This document shows, one piece after another, positions 33,934 through 42,763 of a DNA stretch of 64,000 nucleotides (the first letter of the stretch is position 1; every line of letters starts with the position of its first letter). The stretch lies in assembly GCF_025660475.1 (NCBI RefSeq), contig NZ_JAOUSF010000005.1, positions 186,001 through 250,000 of the forward strand, given 5' to 3'. The notes under the pieces are model-generated. The model was given only the letters and a program-made list of their open reading frames with translations. It did not search any database and was not told where the DNA came from. Made by a program: the position numbers and the translations under genes. Source of the DNA: Perspicuibacillus lycopersici. Lineage in GTDB: Bacteria; Bacillota; Bacilli; Bacillales; Caldibacillaceae.

Positions 33934-35442
33934 TTAATAATGATTATTAAATATTTGATTTTGCTTCATAGAACCTGTTTCTTTAAGTCTTTGATGCCAA
34001 GAGAATACTTCTGATAGTAGTTGAGGATGATGTCCACCTACCTTAGTAACAGCTCTTTTAAAATAATCAAGTAATTGTTCTTTATAGGTATTTGCACAAT
34101 TATTAATGATGGAATATGCCTTTTCTACATCACTTTTTCCTCTTAAATCAGCTACACCATTTTCTGTAATAACAACATCAATATCGTGCTCTCCTATATC
34201 ATGATGGGTTACCATTGGAACAATTGTTGAAATATCTCCATCTTTTGTTTCTGATGGTAACAACATAATGGAAAGGCCGGCGTTTTGAGCAAAATTTGCT
34301 CCTCCACCTAGACCATTAACCACTCTAGTACCACCAATATGACTGGAATTAACATTACCGTATATATCAACCTCAATACCGCTTATTAAAGATATAAGGC
34401 CAAAACGATTTATCACTTCAGAATTATTTGTTACATCGTTATTTCTTAAGACAACCGTTTCTTTTATTATTTGTTTATTCTGCTTTAACATGTCTATTAC
34501 TTTAGGTGTCATATGTATAGAACCTGTTGAAGCAGCCTTTACTTTCCCTTTTGTGATTAATTCCATATTTGATTCTTGTAAAATTCCACAAAAAAACTCA
34601 ATATCTTTAAAACTTGATTTCTCAAAAGATCTAACAATTGCGCTAGCTAAATTTCCAAAACCAGTTTGAATCGGTGGCAAATACTTATTTTTATTCTTTG
34701 ATGTTTCCAATTCCAGAAAATTAAAAAGGTGTGATGAAATTAAATTACTCGTATCATCAGGTTCTGCTATTTTAGAAGTAGTATCTAATATCTCGGATTT
34801 CACAATAAATTGGACTTTATCAGGATTTACTCGTATAAAAGGTTCTCCAATTCTTTCGTTTATGGAAGTTATTGGAATTGGATTTCTGTTAGGATAAAAG
34901 CCAACATTATAGATATCGTGCATTCCTTCAAGCTCTTCTGGTTGGGAAACATTAATTTCAATGATAACGCTTTCAGCCAAATTGACAAAATGCTGTATCA
35001 TTCCCACTGAAGAGGTAGGTACAATGTTACCCTCTTTTGTAATTTTGAGTGCCTCAATAATAGCCACATCGATTTTACCAAAGGAGTTACTATGCAACAG
35101 CTGAGGCATTTTGTTCATCTGCTGTTCTATATAATTAACCTTACCTTTGTTAATAAGCATTGCCATATCTTTGCTTTCAATCATTGGTACACGTCTATTT
35201 ACTAAATCCAACTTTGCAAATAATGTATCAATTGGTCCAATGTTTGAACCTGTAATTAAATTTACTTTGAACGTTTCACCATTCATTTTTCTTTTAGCCA
35301 ATTCATTAGCAATTACTTTAGGATATCCTGAAGAAGTGTATCCTCCCATTGCTACTGTCATACCATCTTTGATGAGCAATGCAGCTTCTTCTACGTTTGC
35401 AATTTTTGATCGCAACTGTAAATTTTCTATTTTATTTTTCAA
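33934..35442 (-). CDS. Acetyl-CoA hydrolase/transferase family CoA-transferase
   Basis: A 502-residue family I type CoA-transferase resembling succinyl-CoA:acetate/Cat1 enzymes. 'GMTVAMGGYTSSGYPKVIA' forms the N-terminal CoA-binding loop; 'GIEVDIYGNVNSSHIGGTRV' holds the presumed catalytic Glu; 'VNGLGGGANFAQNAGLS' is the oxyanion glycine loop; 'ITENGVADLRGKS' follows. It moves CoA between carboxylic acids. In this operon it could activate acetoacetate or acetate, or HMG itself. The start is TTG with AAAGGAG 11 bases upstream, a weak start. Confidence 0.88.
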   Translation of the reverse strand: MKNKIENLQLRSKIANVEEAALLIKDGMTVAMGGYTSSGYPKVIANELAKRKMNGETFKVNLITGSNIGPIDTLFAKLDLVNRRVPMIESKDMAMLINKGKVNYIEQQMNKMPQLLHSNSFGKIDVAIIEALKITKEGNIVPTSSVGMIQHFVNLAESVIIEINVSQPEELEGMHDIYNVGFYPNRNPIPITSINERIGEPFIRVNPDKVQFIVKSEILDTTSKIAEPDDTSNLISSHLFNFLELETSKNKNKYLPPIQTGFGNLASAIVRSFEKSSFKDIEFFCGILQESNMELITKGKVKAASTGSIHMTPKVIDMLKQNKQIIKETVVLRNNDVTNNSEVINRFGLISLISGIEVDIYGNVNSSHIGGTRVVNGLGGGANFAQNAGLSIMLLPSETKDGDISTIVPMVTHHDIGEHDIDVVITENGVADLRGKSDVEKAYSIINNCANTYKEQLLDYFKRAVTKVGGHHPQLLSEVFSWHQRLKETGSMKQNQIFNNHY

Positions 35443-35508
35443 TACTCACATCACTCCTTTAATCTTATCTTTAAATTAGAAGTACGAAATTAATAATAAA
35501 TAAATAGA

Positions 35509-35577
35509 CTCTGAAGCAATCTAGGCGTTCTAAATTACCTTTAAGTATCGAACATTGAAAATAACATTGCTTCAGAG
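35509..35577 (-). other. Inverted repeat between aldehyde dehydrogenase and CoA-transferase genes
   Basis: Perfect 12-bp arms (CTCTGAAGCAAT at 35509-35520 and its complement at 35566-35577) enclose 45 bases, followed on the minus strand by T-rich sequence. It may lower expression of the downstream operon genes or stabilise the mRNA end. Confidence 0.5.
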
Positions 35578-35604
35578 CTTATTATTTTTAAGAATAAGAG
35601 ATTG

Positions 35605-37014
35605 TTATCTGGGCGTAAACCCACTGAATAATTCTTCATCTGTTGGTTGATAATTGGGAATTCCCCTAATAACCCATGTATTATTTAAATAGTGTTTAAG
35701 AGAAATATTTTCAGAAGCTATGTTTCCTCCCCAAGTACCACAACCTAAAGAACTAGTAAATGGCATACCTGATGTCCAACTTCCGGTATTTGTTAAAGCT
35801 TGAGGCTGATTGACAACAACTCTCGTTGTATATGTTTCTAGTGAAACTTTTTCAATGTTTTCTGGTGTATTGGAATAAATACCGCACGAGTGTCCTGCAC
35901 CAGAGTATGCTTGGTTTTTGTTCACGATTTCAATCGCTTCGTCGATATTTTTCGCTTTATAGACTGCGGTTACCACACACATTTTTTCCCCACTAAAAGG
36001 GTATTGTTCGCCTGAACCAGATTCTTCTACTAAAATAATGGAAGTATTTTCTGGAATCTTTATTCCAGCTAAGTCTGCTATATAGGAAGCTGGTTTAGCT
36101 ACTATATCACGATTAATAACGTGATTATTTGGCCAATCTGGCCAAATTGTTTTCTTTAATTTTTCTTTGTCTTCAACACTTATCATGTATGCTCCAACTT
36201 CTTCAAAAGCTTTTAACATAACATCATATACATCCTCGTGAATAATAACTGCATTATCACAAGAACATCCTGCCGCTAAATCAAACGTTTTACTTGCCTT
36301 AATTTTTATAGCTGTATCATTAATATCTGCAGTCTTATCAATAATAATATTTGCATTCCCCGCTCCTACACCATAAGCAGGTGTTCCCGAACTATATGCA
36401 GCTTTAACCATTGGGTGCCCTCCGGTTGCGATTACAAGATCAGATTGTTTCATTAATTCGTTTGTCTTTGCAATAGAAGGATTAGCTATACACTGGATAA
36501 GATCCTCAGGTGCGTCATATTTTTTCAAAATATCTCTGATGATTTCAACTGTTCTAAAAGTTGTTTTTTTACCTCGTGGATGTGGAGAAAAAATAATAGC
36601 GTCTCTGGCTTTTACTGAATTAATGGATTGAACTATTGGATGCATTTCTGGTTGAGTGCTTGGAACAAGTGATCCAATAACCCCTACAGGTTTAGCAATC
36701 TTTACAATTCCTTTTTCTGGAATTTCCTCCACAATACCTACAGATTTTACGTTTTTCACGTCATACCATATTTGTCTTCCTTTTGAACGAATTTTTGCTA
36801 GTTTTGAAGGGAGATCTCCTAATTGAGTCTCTTCCATGGCCATTTCTGCTAATTCTGTTACTAAAGCCTCGTTGGTTGAAATTTCATAAGCAATAGCTGC
36901 CGCCAACTCATCGACCTTTTCTTGTCTAAAACCTTCTGCAATTTTCTGTGCACGCCTTGCTTTTTTTATGATTTCTTCAATATATACAGCTTCATTTATG
37001 GATGTAGTTGTCAA
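35605..37014 (-). CDS. CoA-acylating aldehyde dehydrogenase (SucD/SauS type)
   Basis: About 469 residues. It lacks the signatures of hydrolytic aldehyde dehydrogenases and instead matches acylating enzymes such as Clostridium kluyveri SucD: 'VGVIGSLVPSTQPEMHPIVQ', 'AAYSSGTPAYGVGAGNANII', catalytic Cys in 'AAGCSCDNAVII', 'EKMCVVTAVY', 'AGHSCGIYSNTPENI' and 'SSLGCGTWGGN'. It interconverts an aldehyde plus CoA plus NAD(P) and an acyl-CoA. First gene of the leftward operon under the LacI-type operators. The start is the TTG at 37014, eight bases after GGAGG; the ATG at 37053 would bury that site. Mevaldate to HMG-CoA is the proposed reaction; succinic or sulfo-semialdehyde are alternatives. Confidence 0.88.
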   Translation of the reverse strand: MTTTSINEAVYIEEIIKKARRAQKIAEGFRQEKVDELAAAIAYEISTNEALVTELAEMAMEETQLGDLPSKLAKIRSKGRQIWYDVKNVKSVGIVEEIPEKGIVKIAKPVGVIGSLVPSTQPEMHPIVQSINSVKARDAIIFSPHPRGKKTTFRTVEIIRDILKKYDAPEDLIQCIANPSIAKTNELMKQSDLVIATGGHPMVKAAYSSGTPAYGVGAGNANIIIDKTADINDTAIKIKASKTFDLAAGCSCDNAVIIHEDVYDVMLKAFEEVGAYMISVEDKEKLKKTIWPDWPNNHVINRDIVAKPASYIADLAGIKIPENTSIILVEESGSGEQYPFSGEKMCVVTAVYKAKNIDEAIEIVNKNQAYSGAGHSCGIYSNTPENIEKVSLETYTTRVVVNQPQALTNTGSWTSGMPFTSSLGCGTWGGNIASENISLKHYLNNTWVIRGIPNYQPTDEELFSGFTPR

Positions 37015-37117
37015 TATAAAAACCTCCAATTTAAATAATTTATAACTAAACAAAATAAAATGGATTACTAAAGAAGTCTACAAAGCAATAATTATTTTTC
37101 TAATCCTTTTAATTTTC

Positions 37118-37131
37118 GGTAAACGTTTTCT
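37118..37131. promoter_or_regulatory. LacI-type operator, operon-proximal
   Basis: GGTAAACGTTTTCT, a near-symmetric 14-mer around AACGTT, about 105 bases upstream of the aldehyde dehydrogenase start. AANCGNTT-type centres are the usual targets of LacI regulators. Confidence 0.55.
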
Positions 37132-37212
37132 CGAAGTATTATATTAATACTTATATAAATAAAACCAACTCAATGTTTAAAATTATATTTCTTCATAGAA
37201 AAATAGTTTTTT

Positions 37213-37226
37213 TCTAAACGTTATTA
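37213..37226. promoter_or_regulatory. Weak LacI-type half-symmetric site
   Basis: TCTAAACGTTATTA keeps the AAACGTT core but has poor outer symmetry. Confidence 0.3.
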
Positions 37227-37409
37227 TTTGGTTAATAAGAAAATGTTTAAGTTAAGAATTTGTATTACCCTTTAAGTTATCCTCTTATTAGTTTCAACAG
37301 AATTATTATCTACAAAAAGTACATTAGTTTTTCTCAAAACCAAAAATAAATTAGTTAAATTATTTAGTTTTCCCTACTTTTTCGAAAATATTTGGACGAA
37401 CCCCTAAAC

Positions 37410-37423
37410 AGGAAACGTTTACA
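37410..37423. promoter_or_regulatory. LacI-type operator
   Basis: AGGAAACGTTTACA, with an AAACGTTT palindromic core. It lies in the middle of the divergent control region. Confidence 0.5.
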
Positions 37424-37465
37424 ATTTATTTAGAGCTCTTAATTTATACTATAATTCCATCCACT

Positions 37466-37489
37466 TATCAAGAAAACGTTTTCTTGATA
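37466..37489. promoter_or_regulatory. 24-bp perfect palindromic LacI-type operator
   Basis: A perfect palindrome of 24 bases centred on AACGTT at 37475-37480 (half-site TATCAAGAAAAC followed by its complement). It is the most symmetric site in the divergent region between the LacI gene and the catabolic operon and so the likely main operator. Confidence 0.75.
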
Positions 37490-37645
37490 CCTAATTTATC
37501 ACCAAAAAATCTAAATTGCAATACAAAATCGAAAATTCAATGAAATTTATTTAACCTATGTAGTAATCTAATGGGAATTGCTAAATATTTTTCTTATTAA
37601 AATAGCTTTTTCATTGCATTTTTATCACAGAATTTGATATTCTCA

Positions 37646-37659
37646 AGTAAACGTTTACT
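37646..37659. promoter_or_regulatory. LacI-type operator near the LacI gene
   Basis: AGTAAACGTTTACT is a perfect 14-bp palindrome 88 bases before the LacI start codon, so the regulator probably controls its own gene. Confidence 0.65.
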
Positions 37660-37746
37660 CAAAGAATATGCCCCCTTTATCCATATAACATTAAGTTATA
37701 AATTCCTAAAAATAAATGAAATCAATACAAAAATGGAGAAAAAACA

Positions 37747-38772
37747 ATGAAAAAGAATGTCACAATTAAAGATGTGGCTCTAGCAGCCAATGTTTCAATT
37801 GCTACTGTTTCTCGAGTGATTAATCAAAATTCTTCTGTAAATCCAGAAATAAAACAAAGAGTACTCGATGCAATTAGTATGCTAAATTATTACCCAAATA
37901 GCGCAGCAAGGAGTCTCAAAACCCATAATACTAGAACTATCGCATATTTAGTTTCTAATATTTCCGATTATTTCTTTACCACGGTTGGAAAAGGTATCGA
38001 AGATGTTATCAAGAAATACGACTATAATTTAATGTTATGTAATAATGCTAATTCTGAGGAAGTTGAACTAGCTTATATAAAACTATTACAAGAAAAAAAG
38101 GTTGATGGAATAATCTTAAATACTACAGGTAAAAATAACGAATTAATTGCTGAAATAAGCAAGGATTTACCGATTGTGCTAAGTAATAGACAAGTTAACC
38201 ATCCTGATTTTAGAGGAGATTTCATTGATTTTGATAATATTAGCGGAATTTATGAACTAACTTCCCATTTAATTTCATTAGGGCATAGAAAAATCGGGAT
38301 TATTAATGGTGCTATATATTTAAGTACGTTTAGGGAACGTTTTGAAGGGTTTGCAAAGGCGATGAAAACAATTGGTGTAATTGTTGATAACGATTATATT
38401 TATAATTATAATGGCGATGGTTTTTCCACATTTATAGATGGATATGACGGCGCTAATTATCTTATGAATCTGGAAGAAAAGCCTACTGCCATTGTTATGA
38501 CAAACAGTGAGTTAGCTTTTGGAGCACTGAAATATTTTAAATCAAATAACATAAGAATCCCAGAGGATGTTTCCATTGTTTCTTTTGGTGACATAGTAAA
38601 TAGAGACATATTATATGTTCAGCCAACTATTACATATACTAATTTAATGGGCATAGGAAATAAAATAGGTGAATTAATGATTGAAAGAATTGAGAAGAAC
38701 AACCAAATAATTAATAGAGAAATTCGATTTACCACTCAAATTGATTATGGGAACAGTACGAGAAAAATATGA
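37747..38772 (+). CDS. LacI family transcriptional regulator
   Basis: A 341-residue repressor. The DNA-binding domain is 'TIKDVALAANVSIATVSRVI' (residues 5-24) with hinge helix 'NSAARSLKTHNT', then a periplasmic-binding-protein-like sensor domain ('VDGIILNTTG', 'LGHRKIGIINGAIYLSTFRE', 'PTAIVMTNSELAFGALKYF', 'VSIVSFGD'). It is divergent from the aldehyde dehydrogenase/TRAP operon, with perfect AACGTT-centred palindromes between them, so it most likely represses that operon until its substrate or an intermediate is present. GGAGAA lies before the ATG. Confidence 0.93.
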   Translation: MKKNVTIKDVALAANVSIATVSRVINQNSSVNPEIKQRVLDAISMLNYYPNSAARSLKTHNTRTIAYLVSNISDYFFTTVGKGIEDVIKKYDYNLMLCNNANSEEVELAYIKLLQEKKVDGIILNTTGKNNELIAEISKDLPIVLSNRQVNHPDFRGDFIDFDNISGIYELTSHLISLGHRKIGIINGAIYLSTFRERFEGFAKAMKTIGVIVDNDYIYNYNGDGFSTFIDGYDGANYLMNLEEKPTAIVMTNSELAFGALKYFKSNNIRIPEDVSIVSFGDIVNRDILYVQPTITYTNLMGIGNKIGELMIERIEKNNQIINREIRFTTQIDYGNSTRKI

Positions 38773-38898
38773 TATTTTTACCGTTTCCATTAAATAATAA
38801 AAACTGGACACATTGCTTTCAGCTAATAATTCGAATATAACAACGCAGTAGTTCCTTCCTTGTACTGCCCTATATCGAGAACATACCATACACACAAA

Positions 38899-38945
38899 AA
38901 ATAACAGCTTGCTTATGGAAACTCAGGCTGTTATTTATTTCTGTC
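38899..38945 (+). terminator. Terminator of the LacI gene
   Basis: AAATAACAGC pairs with GCTGTTATTT (perfect 10-bp stem, 18-base loop), with T-rich sequence after it. Confidence 0.75.
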
Positions 38946-39891
38946 TTTTTTATAGAAGGTTTATTATCTTGTGAATGGGTCCTTGTCAAATATTTAATAA
39001 TTCAACTAAATTTTGTTTAGTTAAACCATATGCTATGTGTAGAATTTTTCTATTCCTTCTATTGTCCCCTTTTCTTTTTATTTTTTTAGCTTAAACAGAA
39101 ATCCAAACCCTTTTATTTTGTTCATCTTTATATAACAAATAAATTCGTGTAATAATTCTAGATACATAGATGTTTGGCTTTGTGGTTTAATAATATTTCC
39201 CTTTTTATCATGAAATATTTTGATTTAACTTTATCCATCTAAGCTAAATGGAAGATTCATATTATTAAAGCTTATAAAAAAAGCTATTCTAAATTAGTTA
39301 ATACATCCCTAATACCGTCTTATATAAATTTCATCCGGTTATTAAGTTCTCTGGCAGCTAGTATTATGCTGTATTCTGTCTGAAAATTTTCTTAAACCTT
39401 TTATATCTATCTATTAAAACTACTTGATCAAAACATGTATATATTATCCTCACAAACAAATATTTATATATTACCACTCGCTTTCAAAAAGGAATCAGGT
39501 GAACCTTCTTCATTTTCTTCAATTATTCCTACCTATCCCTTCTCCTATTTCTCGAACCATTATCCGTAATATTTCTGTCACCAATTCTTATTATATTGTT
39601 ATTTTATATTCAATTAAAATTAGTAATACTTGTTAACTCTATCCCGCCGTTCATTGCATTTTTAAACCTAATAAAGGTGAAATACTTAAAAATTATCAGG
39701 ACAACATTGCGGAGCTTAACTAAAAGAACGTCAAATATACAAGCTTAATCCGTCCATCAAAATCCATTATCCTCCCTCTAAAACCACTAAACTCCACCCA
39801 GCCTCCCCACTAAAATCCCCAGAACAATTACAAATCAAATTTAATACACTAAACAGAAAATGATTTTTTTTTACGCTTAGAGGTGAACACA
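38946..39891. other. Long AT-rich region without an intact gene
   Basis: Nearly 950 bases with no credible open gene. A small hairpin (AACTAAA/TTTAGTT at 39004-39022) is visible, and the minus strand between about 39385 and 38990 gives short coding-like pieces such as 'TEYSIILAARELNNRMKFI' interrupted by stops, which may be a decayed gene. The last 50 bases hold the ribosome binding site of the next gene. Confidence 0.4.
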
Positions 39892-41343
39892 TTGGGTGTA
39901 ATTAATGGCCAGGATTATATTAACCGTATCGATCAGCTAAATAATGAAATTTGGTTGGATGGGAAAAGAATGGAAGGGAAAATTTCTGAACACCCTGCTT
40001 TTAAAGGAATTATGAAGACAAAGGCATCTCTCTATGATATGCAGCATGATCCTGCTTTAAAAAACATGATGACGTTTCAAGCAACAGAAACAGGAGAACC
40101 AATCGGTCTATCATACTTACAGCCGAAAACAAAGGAGGATTTATTCAAAAGAAGAAGGATGACCGAGCTGTGGGCACGGCAAACTTTTGGCATGATGGGT
40201 AGAAGTCCGGATTACTTAAATACGGTTATAATGAGCTTTGCTGCAGCGGCACCGTTATTACGTGGGAGAGATAAATGTTTTCCGGAAAATATCGAATCAC
40301 TGTACAAACTGGCAAAAGCGAATGATTTATCATTTGCCCATACATTTGTCACGCCACAGGTAAATCGGTCTCAAGGGTACTTTGAATCCTCTGATGATCC
40401 TATTTCAGCGAAGGTTGTTGATCGGAATCCAGATGGGATTGTTATTAAAGGAGCACGTCTTCTTGCTACGCAAGGCGGAATGACGGATGAGGTTTTGGTC
40501 TATAGTACTCCGAAATTTTTGTTTGATGAAAATGAGGCATATGCTTTTTCCATCCCTTCCAATACAAAGGGCTTGAAATTTATTTGCAGGGAATCTTTCT
40601 CGTTAGGAGACTCTACCTTTAATTATCCATTGAGTGCGCGATTTGAAGAAATGGATACGATCGTCGTTTTTGATCATGTATTAGTTCCATGGAATCGAGT
40701 ATTTTTTTATGACAATCCGGAGGCTGCTGCCGACTTTTTCGCACAATGTGGCTTTAATCCATTTGCACTGCATCAAGTAGTAACAAGACAAATTGTTAAA
40801 ACAGAGTTCATTCTTGGTTTAGCGGAGCTGCTTGTATCATCGATAAATGTTAGTGAGTATCAGCATATTCAAGAGAAAATGTCAGAAATTATTGTTGGCC
40901 TGGAAACGATGAAGGCACTGTTAGAAAAAGCAGAAAATGATTCGGACCTCGACCAGTGGGGAGTTCTACGTCCAAGTATTTACCCACTTCATGCAGCGAT
41001 TAATATGTTTCCGAAAATTTATCCACGTTTTACCGAAATCATTCAAAAAATTGGGGCTAGCGGTATGATCTCCTTACCAACGGAACATGATTTTGATTCA
41101 CCGATACGCAAAGATTTGGAACAGTATCTACAAAGTGCCAATCAAAATGCAATTAATCGCGTCAAAATCTTCCGTTTGGCATGGGATTTAACGATGAGTC
41201 CGTTTGGTACGAGACAAATGCAATATGAACGGTACTTTTTTGGCGATCCGATCCGACTAGCAGGAAGTTTATACCATTCCTATCCAAAAGATGACTATGT
41301 GAATCAGGTTAATCACTTTCTTGAAATCAGAAAGGATAAATAA
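39892..41343 (+). CDS. hpaB: HpaB-type 4-hydroxyphenylacetate 3-monooxygenase, oxygenase component
   Basis: A 483-residue FADH2-dependent aromatic hydroxylase of the HpaB/PvcC/4-hydroxybutyryl-CoA dehydratase fold. Typical stretches are 'GQDYINRIDQLNNEIWLDGK', 'HPAFKGIMKTKASLYDMQHD', 'TFVTPQVNRSQ', 'GARLLATQGGMTDEVLV', 'FDHVLVPWNRVFFY' and 'ISLPTEHDF'. It would add a hydroxyl ortho to a phenol, using FADH2 from a separate reductase; no HpaC gene is nearby. The start is the TTG at 39892, eight bases after AGAGG; the GTG at 39883 overlaps that site. Its physiological phenol is not certain. Confidence 0.9.
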   Translation: MGVINGQDYINRIDQLNNEIWLDGKRMEGKISEHPAFKGIMKTKASLYDMQHDPALKNMMTFQATETGEPIGLSYLQPKTKEDLFKRRRMTELWARQTFGMMGRSPDYLNTVIMSFAAAAPLLRGRDKCFPENIESLYKLAKANDLSFAHTFVTPQVNRSQGYFESSDDPISAKVVDRNPDGIVIKGARLLATQGGMTDEVLVYSTPKFLFDENEAYAFSIPSNTKGLKFICRESFSLGDSTFNYPLSARFEEMDTIVVFDHVLVPWNRVFFYDNPEAAADFFAQCGFNPFALHQVVTRQIVKTEFILGLAELLVSSINVSEYQHIQEKMSEIIVGLETMKALLEKAENDSDLDQWGVLRPSIYPLHAAINMFPKIYPRFTEIIQKIGASGMISLPTEHDFDSPIRKDLEQYLQSANQNAINRVKIFRLAWDLTMSPFGTRQMQYERYFFGDPIRLAGSLYHSYPKDDYVNQVNHFLEIRKDK

Positions 41344-41383
41344 TAGACAAAGTACAAAGACATACAAAAAGGAATTAGCGGAA

Positions 41384-41423
41384 GTAACCATCGGCGGATT
41401 TTCCTTTTGCCACTGATGGTTAC
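41384..41423 (+). terminator. Hairpin after hpaB
   Basis: GTAACCATC pairs with GATGGTTAC over a 22-base loop about 40 bases after the stop codon. The following T run is weak. Confidence 0.45.
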
Positions 41424-41555
41424 ACACTTCTTTCCTCTATAATTTTATTAAATATGCATCAAGCAGTAATAGAAAGATTATTTGTTTGAAAAAAGGAAAT
41501 TTATAGTTTATGTAGAATTTTAAAATTGAAAACTTTAATTTCATGAGGACATTTT

Positions 41556-42338
41556 ATGACTAACGAAAAACAAAATATCATCATCCAATCAATCGAATAC
41601 ATGAAATCCCACTTAAACGAGGATATTACCTCCGAACAATTAGCCTACTACATCGGCTACAGCCCCTACCATTTTAGTAGAGTGTTTAAAGAAGTAACCG
41701 GGGTCTCCCCTCGGCATTATTTATCTGCATTACGGATTGAATCTGGAAAGCAAGTACTAGTCAACTCGTCCGATTCCATCGTAAAAGCGATGCTAAAGGC
41801 TGGGTTTCGTAGTAGTGGCACCTTTAGCTCCAAGTTCAAGCAATTCGTCGGAGTGTCACCAAAGCAATTTCAACAAACGATGGAATCATTGCATCAATTT
41901 GTTAACGACTTTGACTCGCATACAATACTAGATCCATTAGAAGCATTTGCCCCATCAATTACGTGTAAAGTTATTGCTCCGCCTACCTTTAAAGGAACGA
42001 TATTCGTCGGTTTATTCCCGAGACCGATCCCAGATCAAGTTCCGATTGTCGGCACCGCTTTGCCTCATCATCAGACAAGCTGTACCTTTTCCAATGTTCC
42101 AACGGGGAAATATTATTTGCTTGCTGCTGCAATTTCTCGGAGCTTGAATCCGAAGCACTATTTTGACCTGTCCAATGCATTAAGAGGAATGGCAGATGAT
42201 CCAATTCATACAGAGCACAATTCTGCTACCTTTACAGAAGTTACCTTGCGAGAACCACTTCCCTTTGATCCGCCTATTTTAATTAATTTACCAAAACTTC
42301 TCTTTGATACGAAAAATCGCAAACTAGAAGAAAAATAA
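41556..42338 (+). CDS. AraC family regulator with N-terminal DNA-binding domain
   Basis: A 260-residue regulator with the order reversed from usual AraC proteins: the double helix-turn-helix is at residues 8-106 ('LAYYIGYSPYHFSRVFKEVT', 'AGFRSSGTFSSKFKQFVGVS'), followed by a C-terminal domain of about 150 residues with 'PTFKGTIFVGLFPRPIPDQV' and 'NVPTGKYYLLAAAISRS' that probably binds a small ligand. Genes for VOC and DUF899 proteins follow on the same strand and are plausible targets. Confidence 0.88.
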   Translation: MTNEKQNIIIQSIEYMKSHLNEDITSEQLAYYIGYSPYHFSRVFKEVTGVSPRHYLSALRIESGKQVLVNSSDSIVKAMLKAGFRSSGTFSSKFKQFVGVSPKQFQQTMESLHQFVNDFDSHTILDPLEAFAPSITCKVIAPPTFKGTIFVGLFPRPIPDQVPIVGTALPHHQTSCTFSNVPTGKYYLLAAAISRSLNPKHYFDLSNALRGMADDPIHTEHNSATFTEVTLREPLPFDPPILINLPKLLFDTKNRKLEEK

Positions 42339-42389
42339 GTTGTGAATTCATGATATTTTAATAAAAAATAAGTCATATGGAGGTATGTG

Positions 42390-42763
42390 ATGCTCAATCA
42401 AGTTTGTGTATTAACCGTGAAAGTGAATGATTGAACAAAGCGGTACAGTTTTATACGAATGTATTGGATTTTACTGTATCAAAGCAATATGGGGAAAACA
42501 TTATGAGTCTTACGCACAATGGTTTACCATTTATTTTGGAAAAAGCGGAGGAAGCAAATTTATCTACGTCCTCAAACAGTGTCGTGCTCGCGATTCAGTC
42601 AACAAATATTCAAGATGATTTCGAAAAGCTACGTAATCAAGGAGTTAAGATGATTTTCGATGAACCGAAAAAATGCCCACCGGGATATTATTTTGTCATA
42701 GAGGATTATTCTGGAAACCAGCTGGAGGTCATACAATTTATGTCAGAGGAGGAAACTGTGTAA
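42390..42763 (+). pseudogene. VOC (glyoxalase/bleomycin-resistance fold) gene with a frameshift
   Basis: GGAGG and the ATG at 42390 begin 'MLNQVCVLTVKVND' and then meet TGA at 42432. One base out of phase, from 42431, the frame continues 'LNKAVQFYTNVLDFTVSKQY', 'PFILEKAEEA', then 'PPGYYFVIEDYSGNQLEVIQ', a complete VOC domain with metal-site Glu near the end. Inserting one T (GATTTG instead of GATTG) joins both parts into a normal protein of about 124 residues. So a one-base deletion has broken the gene, unless it is a sequence error. Its stop overlaps the start of the next gene. Confidence 0.78.

Noticed and set aside
27374..35442. Sulfonate (isethionate/sulfoacetaldehyde) catabolic operon
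   Set aside because: The TRAP transporter, iron alcohol dehydrogenase and acylating dehydrogenase would fit, but no sulfite-releasing enzyme or exporter is present, and the HMG-CoA lyase would be unexplained.
38990..39385. Minus-strand coding remnant (TEYSIILAARELNNRMKFI and nearby pieces)
   Set aside because: Coding-like for only about 20-30 codons at a time, with several stops and no recognised family; not firm enough to list as a pseudogene.
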